Of a stretch of DNA of 5,974 nucleotides, positions 1-5,857 are shown piece by piece; the first letter of the stretch is position 1, and each line of letters begins with the position of its first letter. Under the pieces are notes generated by a model. That model was not told the origin of the DNA. It searched no databases and worked only from the letters and a program-made list of their open reading frames with translations. The stretch is from Planctomycetaceae bacterium (GTDB lineage Bacteria > Planctomycetota > Phycisphaerae > Phycisphaerales > SM1A02), in assembly GCA_002684315.1 (NCBI GenBank), contig NYVB01000174.1:1-5974 (forward strand), in the 5' to 3' direction. Position numbers and translations under genes: made by a program.

Positions 1-720
1 CTGGAACACTTCACGAGTCGCGGCGTCGAGCCTATCCTGGTGAGCGAGTACGGCATCGTCCCGGTCACCGACGCAGTGGCACCCAACCGGATCCTTCGAG
101 ACGTCGGACTCCTCTACTGGCGAGAGGAGCAAGGCCGCGAGATGGTCGACCCCGGCACGTCCGGCGCGTTCGCGGTGGCGGATCACCAGGTGGCCCACGT
201 CCGCCTCGGTCGGAGTGGACTCGCCCGGCGTGACGAGATCGCCGCACTGTTCGCGTCGACCGCCGGCGTGGCTCAGGTCCTTCAAGGCGAAGAACGCGCC
301 GCCGCCGCACTCGATCATCCGCGAGCCGGCGACCTGGTCCTGGTGTCCGAACGCGATCGCTGGTTCACGCACGACTGGTGGCACGATGACGCGAAGATGC
401 CCGACTTCCAGCGCACCGTCGACATCCACCGCAAGCCGGGCTACGACCCCCGCGAGCTCTTCATCGATCCCGCGATCCGATTTCCGAAGCTCGCGATCGG
501 TTCGCGGCTCATCCGGAAGAAACTCGGCTTCCGGACGCTGCTCGACGTGATCCCGACCGACCCCACGCTGGTCCGCGGCTCCCATGGTCGCATCGATCAG
601 GGACTCGGCTGGGACGGCGTGCTGGTCGCCGACGCCGCGGCGAACCTCGACGATGATTCGGATGGGCGCGTTCCCTGCACCGCGGTTCGCGATCTCGCCC
701 TCGGGACCATGTTCGGATGA
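1..720 (+). CDS. Alkaline phosphatase superfamily protein (type I phosphodiesterase / nucleotide pyrophosphatase-like), 5' end missing
   Basis: The reading frame is open from base 1, so the GTG at 40 is internal and the true start lies before the window; 239 codons plus stop are visible. The fragment has the C-terminal landmarks of a metal-dependent phosphodiesterase of the alkaline phosphatase superfamily: SEYGI at bases 43-57, VADHQVAHV at bases 175-201 with the metal-ligand type Asp-His and a further His, and GSHGR at 577-591 with the late metal-binding His. Between them are DRWFTHDWWHDD and VDIHRKPGYDP, segments I associate with planctomycete and cyanobacterial members of this family. The nucleophile region should lie upstream and cannot be seen. 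No signal peptide can be judged. Substrate is unknown: nucleotide, phosphodiester or phosphonate esters are all possible. One branch of this family occurs in ebo-type metabolite clusters, but no other ebo gene is visible. The stop overlaps a possible ATG of the next gene, which suggests co-transcription. Confidence 0.8.
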   Translation: MEHFTSRGVEPILVSEYGIVPVTDAVAPNRILRDVGLLYWREEQGREMVDPGTSGAFAVADHQVAHVRLGRSGLARRDEIAALFASTAGVAQVLQGEERAAAALDHPRAGDLVLVSERDRWFTHDWWHDDAKMPDFQRTVDIHRKPGYDPRELFIDPAIRFPKLAIGSRLIRKKLGFRTLLDVIPTDPTLVRGSHGRIDQGLGWDGVLVADAAANLDDDSDGRVPCTAVRDLALGTMFG

Positions 721-753
721 GCACGCTCGCTGGTCGTTCGGACCGGCGCCCCT

Positions 754-778
754 CCCGAGGAAGCGGCTACCCTCCGGG
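754..778 (+). promoter_or_regulatory. Imperfect hairpin and TACCCT box just ahead of the hydrolase start
   Basis: In the 62-base gap between the two plus-strand genes, CCCGAGG (754-760) can pair with CCTCCGGG (771-778), leaving one bulged base and a 10-base loop. The only purine-rich, Shine-Dalgarno-like stretch (GAGGAAG, 757-763) lies partly in this stem and ends 19 bases before the ATG at 783, too far for normal use. TACCCT at 768-773 has the TAnnnT shape of a -10 box and would place a transcript start only a few bases before the ATG. No credible -35 box is present. Which of these is real, if any, cannot be decided from sequence alone. Confidence 0.25.
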
Positions 779-782
779 CATC

Positions 783-3308
783 ATGTCACGCACCCTCGCC
801 ATCGTCCTGCTCATCCCGTGCCTCCACGTGTTCGCCGACCGGACCACCCTGGCGGATCCGCCGTCGGTCATCGCCGACTTCGAGGACTACCTCGTGATCG
901 AACCGGTGGGACGGGGCGGGCGGTCACCCGTCCACACCGACGCGATCGAGGCGACGATCGTGGACGGATCCTGGCGCACGCCGGAGCCCGGCGACGCGGT
1001 CCGCGTCGGGCGAGTGCCCCGGATCTGGCAGTCCGCCTCCGCGGGCGAGGACGGCTGGCTCACCGATGATGCACTCCGAGGCGGCTACGCCGTGGCCACC
1101 ATCGAACGCGACGCCGCCGGTCCGGCGATCCTCGAGGCCCGCGGTCATTCCATGGTCTACGTCAACGGCGCACCACGACCGGGTGATCCCTACGCCAACG
1201 GTTCGTTGCGTCTCCCCGTGATGCTCGAGGCCGGCGAGAACGAGTTTCTCTTCAAGGTCGGGCGGGGACGCGTGAAGGCGCGACTGGTCGACGTGCCGAG
1301 GACCGACGACGGCGATCCGAAGACGTTCTTCTTCAACAATGCGGATGACACGGTGCCGAACGCGGTCGTCGGCGTTCCACTCGACGCGTACGCCGGCGTG
1401 GTCATCGCGAACATCGGAACGGACTGGATGCCCAATCGATCGTTGCTTGCCACCGGTCCCGGTGGCGAGACCGTCACCAGCGCGATGCCGGCGATCGCCC
1501 CGGGCTCGATCCGCAAGGTCCCCGTTCGGCTCGAAGCCCGATCCGTCGACGCACCCGGCGTCATGACCTTCCGCATCGAGATCGTCGACCCCGGTTCGGT
1601 CGAACCGGTCGACGTCCGGAGTCTCGACGTCAAGGTCGTCGAACCGACGGCCGCACGGCGGGTGACCTTCCGGAGCGAGCTCGACGACTCCGTGCAGTTC
1701 TACGGACTCGTCCCAAGCACCGCGGTTCCCCGCGAGGGAGACCCCTCGGGAGCGCCCGGGCTCATCCTGACGCTCCACGGCGCCGGCGTCGACGCCCGCC
1801 GCCAGGCCGCCGCCTACGCACCCAAGGACTTCGCGCACGTCGTGGCGCCGACCAACCGACGCAGGTTCGGGTTCGACTGGGAGGACTGGGGCCGCCTCGA
1901 CGCGATGGAAGTGCTCGACCACGCTCGAAGGACACTCGGCACCGATCCCGATCGCCAGTGGGTCACCGGACATTCCATGGGTGGGCACGGAACCTGGCAG
2001 GCCGCGGCCCACTTCCCGGATCGATTCGCGGCGGCCGCCCCGAGCGCCGGCTGGATCGCGTTCCACACCTACGGGGCCGACCGCATCGAAGGGAACGACG
2101 AACCTCATTCGATCGAGTCGATCATGGCCCGCGCCGCCAACCCCAGCGACACGCTTCTGCTCCGCGACAATCTCGACGAACTCGGGATCTACGTCCTGCA
2201 CGGCGACGCTGACGACAACGTTCCCGTCGATCAGGCTCGCGCCATGCGACGATCGCTCGCGGAGTCGCATCCGGACTTCGCCTATCACGAGGAACCGGGC
2301 GTCGGACACTGGTGGGGGAATCGCTGCGTCGACTGGCCGCCGCTGATCCGGTTCCTCAAGGAACGTTCCCTCGACCCGGATCCGGATCAGGTTCGATTCA
2401 CCACCGTCTCGCCGGGCATCAACCCCGGCGGCGGCTGGTTCCGGATCACCCAGCAGCAGCTCGCGAACGCACCATCCCGGGTCGAAGGAACCCGGAACGA
2501 CGCCGAGAGTCGCATCGAGCTGATCACCGAGAACGTGGCCCGCCTCGAACTCGATCTCGACGATCGAATGCCCGCCTGGACGGTGGTGATCGATGGCGAC
2601 GAGGTCGGACCGGACGCGAAACTGGATCTTCTCAACGGCCGCGGCGCTCCGGCGTTCTACGACCGGACGTCCGACGGCTGGCGTCGTCGCGCCATCATCA
2701 ATCCCCGCGCGAAGCGACCGGAACGAAACGGGTCGTTCAAGGACGTCTTCCGTCACCAGCCGATTCTCGTCGTCGGAACCATGGGGGACGAAACGGAGAA
2801 TCGCATCACGCTCGCCAAGGCGATCCACGACGCGGAGAGCTTCCTCTACCGCGGCAACGGCGTGCTCGACGTGATCCTCGACGTCGACTTCGATCGCGAA
2901 CAGCATCCCCGGCGCAACGTGATCCTCTACGGAAACCAGGAGACCAACGCCGCCTGGCCGCAGTTGCTCGCGAAGGATCCGTTGCAGGTCGATCGCACCG
3001 GAATCCGCTTCGAGGGCCTCGAAGTGGAAGGCGACGATCTCGCGGTGCTCGCGATCCGACCCCGGCCCGACTGGACGACGGTGTCGGTCGGCGTCGTCGC
3101 GGGAACGGGACCGAGCGGCATGCGACTGGCCGAGCGGATCCCGCTCTTCCGGAGTGGCGTGCACCATCCCGACCTGGTGGTGTTCGGTCCGGAGTCGATC
3201 GACCCGGACACCGAGGGCCTCGACGGGATCCGGGCCGCGGCGTTCTTCGAGAACGACTGGTCGCTCGGGGAGGATCACGCGGTCCGCGAGGCGTCGAAGG
3301 TCAAGTGA
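783..3308 (+). CDS. Exported prolyl-oligopeptidase-type alpha/beta hydrolase, multidomain
   Basis: This 841-residue serine hydrolase is probably secreted or periplasmic. The start at 783 is preferred because it puts a Sec signal peptide at the N-terminus (hydrophobic residues 5-18, likely cleaved after VFA18 or TLA24). The in-frame ATG at 717 overlaps the previous stop but adds 22 polar residues before it. No lipobox is seen. Residues about 28-175 look like a beta-rich, carbohydrate-binding or PA14-like module (MVYVNG, then GDPYANG). Residues about 179-288 look like an Ig/NEW3-like sandwich. The hydrolase domain spans about 290-535, with oxyanion motif HGAG (332-335), nucleophile elbow GHSMGG (Ser398), Asp477 in HGDADDNVP and His509 in GVGHWW, so the triad is intact. 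The remaining 300 residues form a further conserved region with YRGNG and RNVILYGN (711-718), known from hydrolases of this type but of unknown role. Peptidase or esterase activity cannot be told apart. The 3' end overlaps the convergent chemoreceptor gene by 8 bp. Confidence 0.85.
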   Translation: MSRTLAIVLLIPCLHVFADRTTLADPPSVIADFEDYLVIEPVGRGGRSPVHTDAIEATIVDGSWRTPEPGDAVRVGRVPRIWQSASAGEDGWLTDDALRGGYAVATIERDAAGPAILEARGHSMVYVNGAPRPGDPYANGSLRLPVMLEAGENEFLFKVGRGRVKARLVDVPRTDDGDPKTFFFNNADDTVPNAVVGVPLDAYAGVVIANIGTDWMPNRSLLATGPGGETVTSAMPAIAPGSIRKVPVRLEARSVDAPGVMTFRIEIVDPGSVEPVDVRSLDVKVVEPTAARRVTFRSELDDSVQFYGLVPSTAVPREGDPSGAPGLILTLHGAGVDARRQAAAYAPKDFAHVVAPTNRRRFGFDWEDWGRLDAMEVLDHARRTLGTDPDRQWVTGHSMGGHGTWQAAAHFPDRFAAAAPSAGWIAFHTYGADRIEGNDEPHSIESIMARAANPSDTLLLRDNLDELGIYVLHGDADDNVPVDQARAMRRSLAESHPDFAYHEEPGVGHWWGNRCVDWPPLIRFLKERSLDPDPDQVRFTTVSPGINPGGGWFRITQQQLANAPSRVEGTRNDAESRIELITENVARLELDLDDRMPAWTVVIDGDEVGPDAKLDLLNGRGAPAFYDRTSDGWRRRAIINPRAKRPERNGSFKDVFRHQPILVVGTMGDETENRITLAKAIHDAESFLYRGNGVLDVILDVDFDREQHPRRNVILYGNQETNAAWPQLLAKDPLQVDRTGIRFEGLEVEGDDLAVLAIRPRPDWTTVSVGVVAGTGPSGMRLAERIPLFRSGVHHPDLVVFGPESIDPDTEGLDGIRAAAFFENDWSLGEDHAVREASKVK

Positions 3309-3321
3309 GTCCGAGTCGACG
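3292..3321. repeat. Inverted repeat around the two convergent stop codons
   Basis: CGTCGA (3292-3297) and TCGACG (3316-3321) form a 6-bp inverted repeat with an 18-base loop. The loop contains the stop codons of both the hydrolase gene (plus) and the chemoreceptor gene (minus). There is no T-run on either side, so it is not a canonical intrinsic terminator, and TCGA-rich 6-mers are frequent in this DNA. It is the only hairpin-capable sequence I noticed at the gene junction. Confidence 0.25.
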
Positions 3322-5643
3322 TTCCTCGTCGGCGATCTCCGCCTTCAGCGAGGACGCCAGCTCGCGCAGATCGGCGATCGATTCGTCGACCTGCTTGACG
3401 GCATCGCTGGTGATCCCGACGTTCTCCGAGAGTTCCGCCATCGCCTCGCTGATCTGACGCGCCCCGTCGCGCTGGGCCTTCATGCTCTCGAGCACGGTGG
3501 CGAAGCGGGGCGAGAGATCCTGGTTCCGGCCGATCACCTCGGTGAGTCCCTCGGCGACCTGGGCGTTGGTCGATGCCGTCTCCTCCAACCGTCGCTGGAA
3601 GGCCGTCATGTTGCGGACGCCGTCGCCGACGGAAGCGAGCATGCGATCGACGTTCTGCTCGATCTGCGACGCGCTTTCGGCGGTCCGTTCGGCCAGCCGC
3701 CGCACCTCGCGGGCGACCACGCGGAATCCGAGTCCGGCATCGCCCGCCTTCTCCGCCTCCATGGTCGCGTTGATCGAGAGGATCTGGGTTCGATCCGCGA
3801 TCGAGACCATCGTCGTCACGACCTGGCCCATCGCCTCGCAGCGTCGCTCGATCTCGCCGAGGTGATCGGAGACGCTCTTCGCGTCACCGACCACGTCCCC
3901 CATCACCGTTTCGATGCGGTTGATCGACTCGAGTCCGCTCGCACCCCGGATCGCGTTCTCCGAGGCGATGCCGTCGACCTCGCTCATCGTGCCGGTGAGC
4001 TCCTCCGCGGTCTTCGCGATCTCCCGGCTGCCCGCCGTGATCTCGGTGACCGCGCCCATGATCTGGATGGAGCTCGAGGCCTGGGTCGCCGTCATGCCTG
4101 CGATCTCGTCGATGAGTTCGTCCTTGCGCACGGTGGCCGCTTCCATCCGGGTCTTCAGACCGAGGCTGGCTGCCACGAGGTTGTAGGCGAGCGCGAGCGC
4201 ATTGAGTTCCCGTCCGCCTCCGGGCGGCACGGTGGTCGAGAAATCGCCCGCCTGGAGCCGCGACATCGCCGCCTGCAGTCGCAGGATGGGAGCCGTGAAC
4301 CGGCGACTGAGCAGGATGCTCGCAAGAACCACGATCACGAAGATCACCAGTCCGGTGGTCAGGATCCGACCGCGCATCGCGTCCGCGCCGGCATAGGCCT
4401 CCGTCCGCCCCAGCTCCGCGATCAGCGCCCAGGTCCGATCGAACACCTGGACCGGTTGATAGGACGCGACCACGGCCTCCCCGTCGTAACTCATCACCTC
4501 GGCATCGCCCGAGCCGCCCTCGAGCGCTTCGAGCACCGCCGTGTTCTCCACCCGCTCCAGGAGCACCGTCCGTTCGAGTCGAGCCATCTCCTTCAGCGTC
4601 GTCTCCGCGATTCCACGGGTTCGTCCGTTGCGGATGAACGACTCGGGATCCTCGATGAGCGCCCGGGCATCCGAGCGCATGAGCAGGTCGGGACCGACCA
4701 GATAGGCCTCCCCACTCTCCCCGAAACCCTCTTCGGCCCATCGTCGCCCGCCCGTCATGACCTCGTCGATCTCGTCGATCGGCAACTGGACGGCCACCAC
4801 CCCCACCACCTCGTCGCCATCGTGCACCGCCTTCGCGACGAACGCGGCCGGGGCCTCGTAACTCGGGGTGTAGGTCGAGAAGTCCGCGAACGACATCGCG
4901 TTCGTCGACGTGGATTCGAGACTCGACCGGACCGCGTCCGCGAGGCCGCTGTCCTTGAAGGGGCCGCTCAGCAGATTCGTGCCGAAGTCGGTCTCCTTGT
5001 ACACCGAGTAGACGATCTCGCCGGAAGGATCGATGAGGAAGATGTCGTAGTAGCCGAAGACTTCGAGCAGATCTCGGAAGAGCGGGTGGTACTGAAAATG
5101 GGGACCGTCGTATTCGGGGACGATTCTGCTGTCGTCAAGGAGGTGCTTCGAACCGAGGGGATTCGGGTTGTCGACCAGATACGCCGCCTGGACGACGAGC
5201 GACGCCGTCCGATCGGAGGTCACCGACGCCGAGGGGAGCCGCCTTCCCGTCTCGCCTTCATATCTGGCCATGAAGACGTCGTTCACGAAGTCGGTCACCC
5301 GTCGACCGGCGTCTTCCGACTCCGAGGAATCGAGAAGCGCGAACACCTCGCTGAACGACGTGATCGCATCGGCCGTTTCAGGCAGCATCGAAAGCACGTC
5401 CACCTCGTGACGGACATTGCGGAAGTAGCTCTCCACCAGCCGGGCCTTGATGGACCGAGCCGTGGTGAGCTGCTCCCGGTGGGCCGCTTCGAGGGCGTCG
5501 CCCGCCGTCGACCACGCGACGTAGCCGATGCTGATTCCGGTGCCGAGTGCGACGGCGAGCAGGACCGCGAGAAATCTCACGACCAGCGGGATTCCCGATA
5601 CGGCTGTCGCGGTCTCGGGTCTGGACGATGAACTGGTGGACAT
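3301..5643 (-). CDS. Methyl-accepting chemotaxis protein, dCache-HAMP, WspA-like signalling tip
   Basis: This 780-residue inner-membrane receptor should sense a periplasmic ligand and control a CheA-type kinase. TM1 is at about 18-43. The large periplasmic part, about 44-424, fits a double-Cache sensor (FGYYDIFLIDPSGEIVYSV at 196-214, APAAFVAKAV at 264-273, GEAYLVGPDLLMRSD at 311-325). TM2 is about 427-446, followed by a HAMP domain at about 447-497 (Pro452) and a coiled-coil signalling bundle from about 505 to 775. The hairpin tip at 615-652 includes SINATMEAEKAG and GLGFRVVAREVRRLAE. EAEKAG and the later stretch LSPRFATVLESMKAQRDGARQ resemble WspA rather than E. coli Tsr, whose tip reads EAARAG. 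No C-terminal NWETF-like pentapeptide for CheR/CheB docking is present; the protein ends RLGLT. Glu pairs at 547-548 and 687-688 are possible methylation sites. The ATG at 5643 is backed by AGGAG five bases upstream. No other che gene is in view, so its kinase partner is unknown. Confidence 0.93.
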   Translation of the reverse strand: MSTSSSSRPETATAVSGIPLVVRFLAVLLAVALGTGISIGYVAWSTAGDALEAAHREQLTTARSIKARLVESYFRNVRHEVDVLSMLPETADAITSFSEVFALLDSSESEDAGRRVTDFVNDVFMARYEGETGRRLPSASVTSDRTASLVVQAAYLVDNPNPLGSKHLLDDSRIVPEYDGPHFQYHPLFRDLLEVFGYYDIFLIDPSGEIVYSVYKETDFGTNLLSGPFKDSGLADAVRSSLESTSTNAMSFADFSTYTPSYEAPAAFVAKAVHDGDEVVGVVAVQLPIDEIDEVMTGGRRWAEEGFGESGEAYLVGPDLLMRSDARALIEDPESFIRNGRTRGIAETTLKEMARLERTVLLERVENTAVLEALEGGSGDAEVMSYDGEAVVASYQPVQVFDRTWALIAELGRTEAYAGADAMRGRILTTGLVIFVIVVLASILLSRRFTAPILRLQAAMSRLQAGDFSTTVPPGGGRELNALALAYNLVAASLGLKTRMEAATVRKDELIDEIAGMTATQASSSIQIMGAVTEITAGSREIAKTAEELTGTMSEVDGIASENAIRGASGLESINRIETVMGDVVGDAKSVSDHLGEIERRCEAMGQVVTTMVSIADRTQILSINATMEAEKAGDAGLGFRVVAREVRRLAERTAESASQIEQNVDRMLASVGDGVRNMTAFQRRLEETASTNAQVAEGLTEVIGRNQDLSPRFATVLESMKAQRDGARQISEAMAELSENVGITSDAVKQVDESIADLRELASSLKAEIADEERRLGLT

Positions 5644-5648
5644 GAACG

Positions 5649-5653
5649 CTCCT
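5649..5653 (-). promoter_or_regulatory. Ribosome binding site of the chemoreceptor gene
   Basis: AGGAG on the minus strand stands five bases before the ATG at 5643-5641, an ordinary Shine-Dalgarno spacing. It supports this start codon over later in-frame ones. The contrast with the hydrolase gene, which has no well-placed Shine-Dalgarno, is worth noting. Confidence 0.75.
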
Positions 5654-5670
5654 ATCTGCCGTCGAAACCT

Positions 5671-5688
5671 GATTCCGGACCGCGAATC
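5671..5688 (-). repeat. Short inverted repeat in the chemoreceptor leader
   Basis: GATTC (5671-5675) and GAATC (5684-5688) can form a 5-bp stem with an 8-base loop. The loop plus the adjoining stem base hold the GGTCCGG copy closest to the ribosome binding site. In an mRNA this hairpin would compete with, or present, that 7-mer for pairing with its complement upstream. It could also be a dyad binding site for a regulator. The stem is short and the call is tentative. Confidence 0.3.
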
Positions 5689-5763
5689 GACGAGCGCGAT
5701 GACGCATCAGGTCCGGTGACATCGACCAGATCGACGCGGCGGCTTGTAAAGCCGGGCCGGACC
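5675..5763 (-). promoter_or_regulatory. Candidate structured 5' leader of the chemoreceptor mRNA
   Basis: Reading along the minus strand, a 7-mer occurs as GGTCCGG (5763-5757), its complement CCGGACC (5716-5710), and GGTCCGG again (5681-5675). The middle copy can pair with either flanking copy but not both, the layout of a two-state RNA switch. The first pairing would enclose a perfect hairpin of 6 bp and 3-base loop (5754-5740, CGGCTT/AAGCCG) and the second a small GATG/CATC hairpin (5708-5698). It lies between the terminators of the upstream gene and the ribosome binding site. No known riboswitch consensus was recognised, including c-di-GMP-I, which often precedes receptor genes. The transcript start is unknown, so it is not certain that the whole element is transcribed. 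The three copies could instead be operator sites. Confidence 0.3.
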
Positions 5764-5769
5764 GACTCG

Positions 5770-5790
5770 AAAACCGGCGTGGCGAACGCC
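5770..5790 (-). terminator. Second, weaker terminator of a tandem pair (minus strand)
   Basis: On the minus strand GGCGT, loop TCGCC and ACGCC (5790-5776) form a 5-bp stem, followed after two G residues by TTTT (5773-5770). It lies directly downstream of the stronger hairpin and in the same direction, so it may act as a back-up. The stem is short and the T-run has only four bases. Confidence 0.4.
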
Positions 5791-5826
5791 AAAACGAGGG
5801 ACGCCTCCGGAGATCCGGAGGCGCCC
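5791..5826 (-). terminator. Intrinsic terminator of the partial minus-strand gene
   Basis: A 12-bp stem with one G-U pair and a 4-base loop (arms 5826-5815 and 5810-5799, core CCTCCGG/CCGGAGG) is followed on the minus strand by CTCG and then TTTT (5794-5791). It begins 31 bases after the stop codon of the upstream minus-strand gene, the expected place. The plus-strand side lacks a T-run, so it acts in the minus direction. It separates that gene from the chemoreceptor gene, which should therefore have its own promoter downstream. Confidence 0.7.
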
Positions 5827-5857
5827 TTCATCGTCGTCGTCGGAATCGGGGGTCGAT

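Noticed and set aside
783..860. Lipoprotein signal for the hydrolase (Cys13 after LLIP)
   Set aside because: The residues before the Cys (Leu-Ile-Pro) do not match a lipobox, and better SPase I sites (VFA, TLA) follow.
924..3278. A 784-codon open frame on the minus strand opposite the hydrolase gene
   Set aside because: It lies entirely antisense to a gene with an intact catalytic triad. Its product is rich in Arg, Val, Asp, Glu and Gly with no recognisable domain. Such shadow frames are usual in high-GC genes with G/C-ending codons.
2312..3457. A 381-codon plus-strand frame inside the hydrolase gene
   Set aside because: Very Arg-rich, lies in another frame of a well-supported gene, and has no start signal or domain.
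3154..5631. An 825-codon open frame on the plus strand opposite the chemoreceptor gene
   Set aside because: The same shadow effect: the opposite strand encodes a full dCache-HAMP-MCP protein with a good ribosome binding site. The plus frame gives Arg/His/Leu/Asp-rich sequence with no domain, and overlaps the end of the hydrolase gene out of frame.
5720..5736. Direct repeat ATCGAC-CAG-ATCGAC as an operator
   Set aside because: ATCGA-type strings are very common throughout this DNA, and two copies of a 6-mer carry little weight.
5736..5775. A tRNA-Tyr-like anticodon arm (loop TTGTAAA, plus strand) and a TTCGAGT T-loop-like string (minus strand)
   Set aside because: The two strings are on opposite strands. 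The anticodon stem has a mismatch at its fifth pair, and no D-arm, acceptor stem or pairing T-stem can be drawn.
5831..5842. TCG triplet run (TCGTCGTCGTCG) in the spacer
   Set aside because: Four copies of a triplet in DNA already rich in TCG; no sign of a functional repeat.
5644..5857. A c-di-GMP-I riboswitch ahead of the chemoreceptor gene
   Set aside because: Receptor genes often have one, so I looked for its conserved core (the GCAAA-type and GACGCAAAGCC-type strings) on the minus strand and did not find it.
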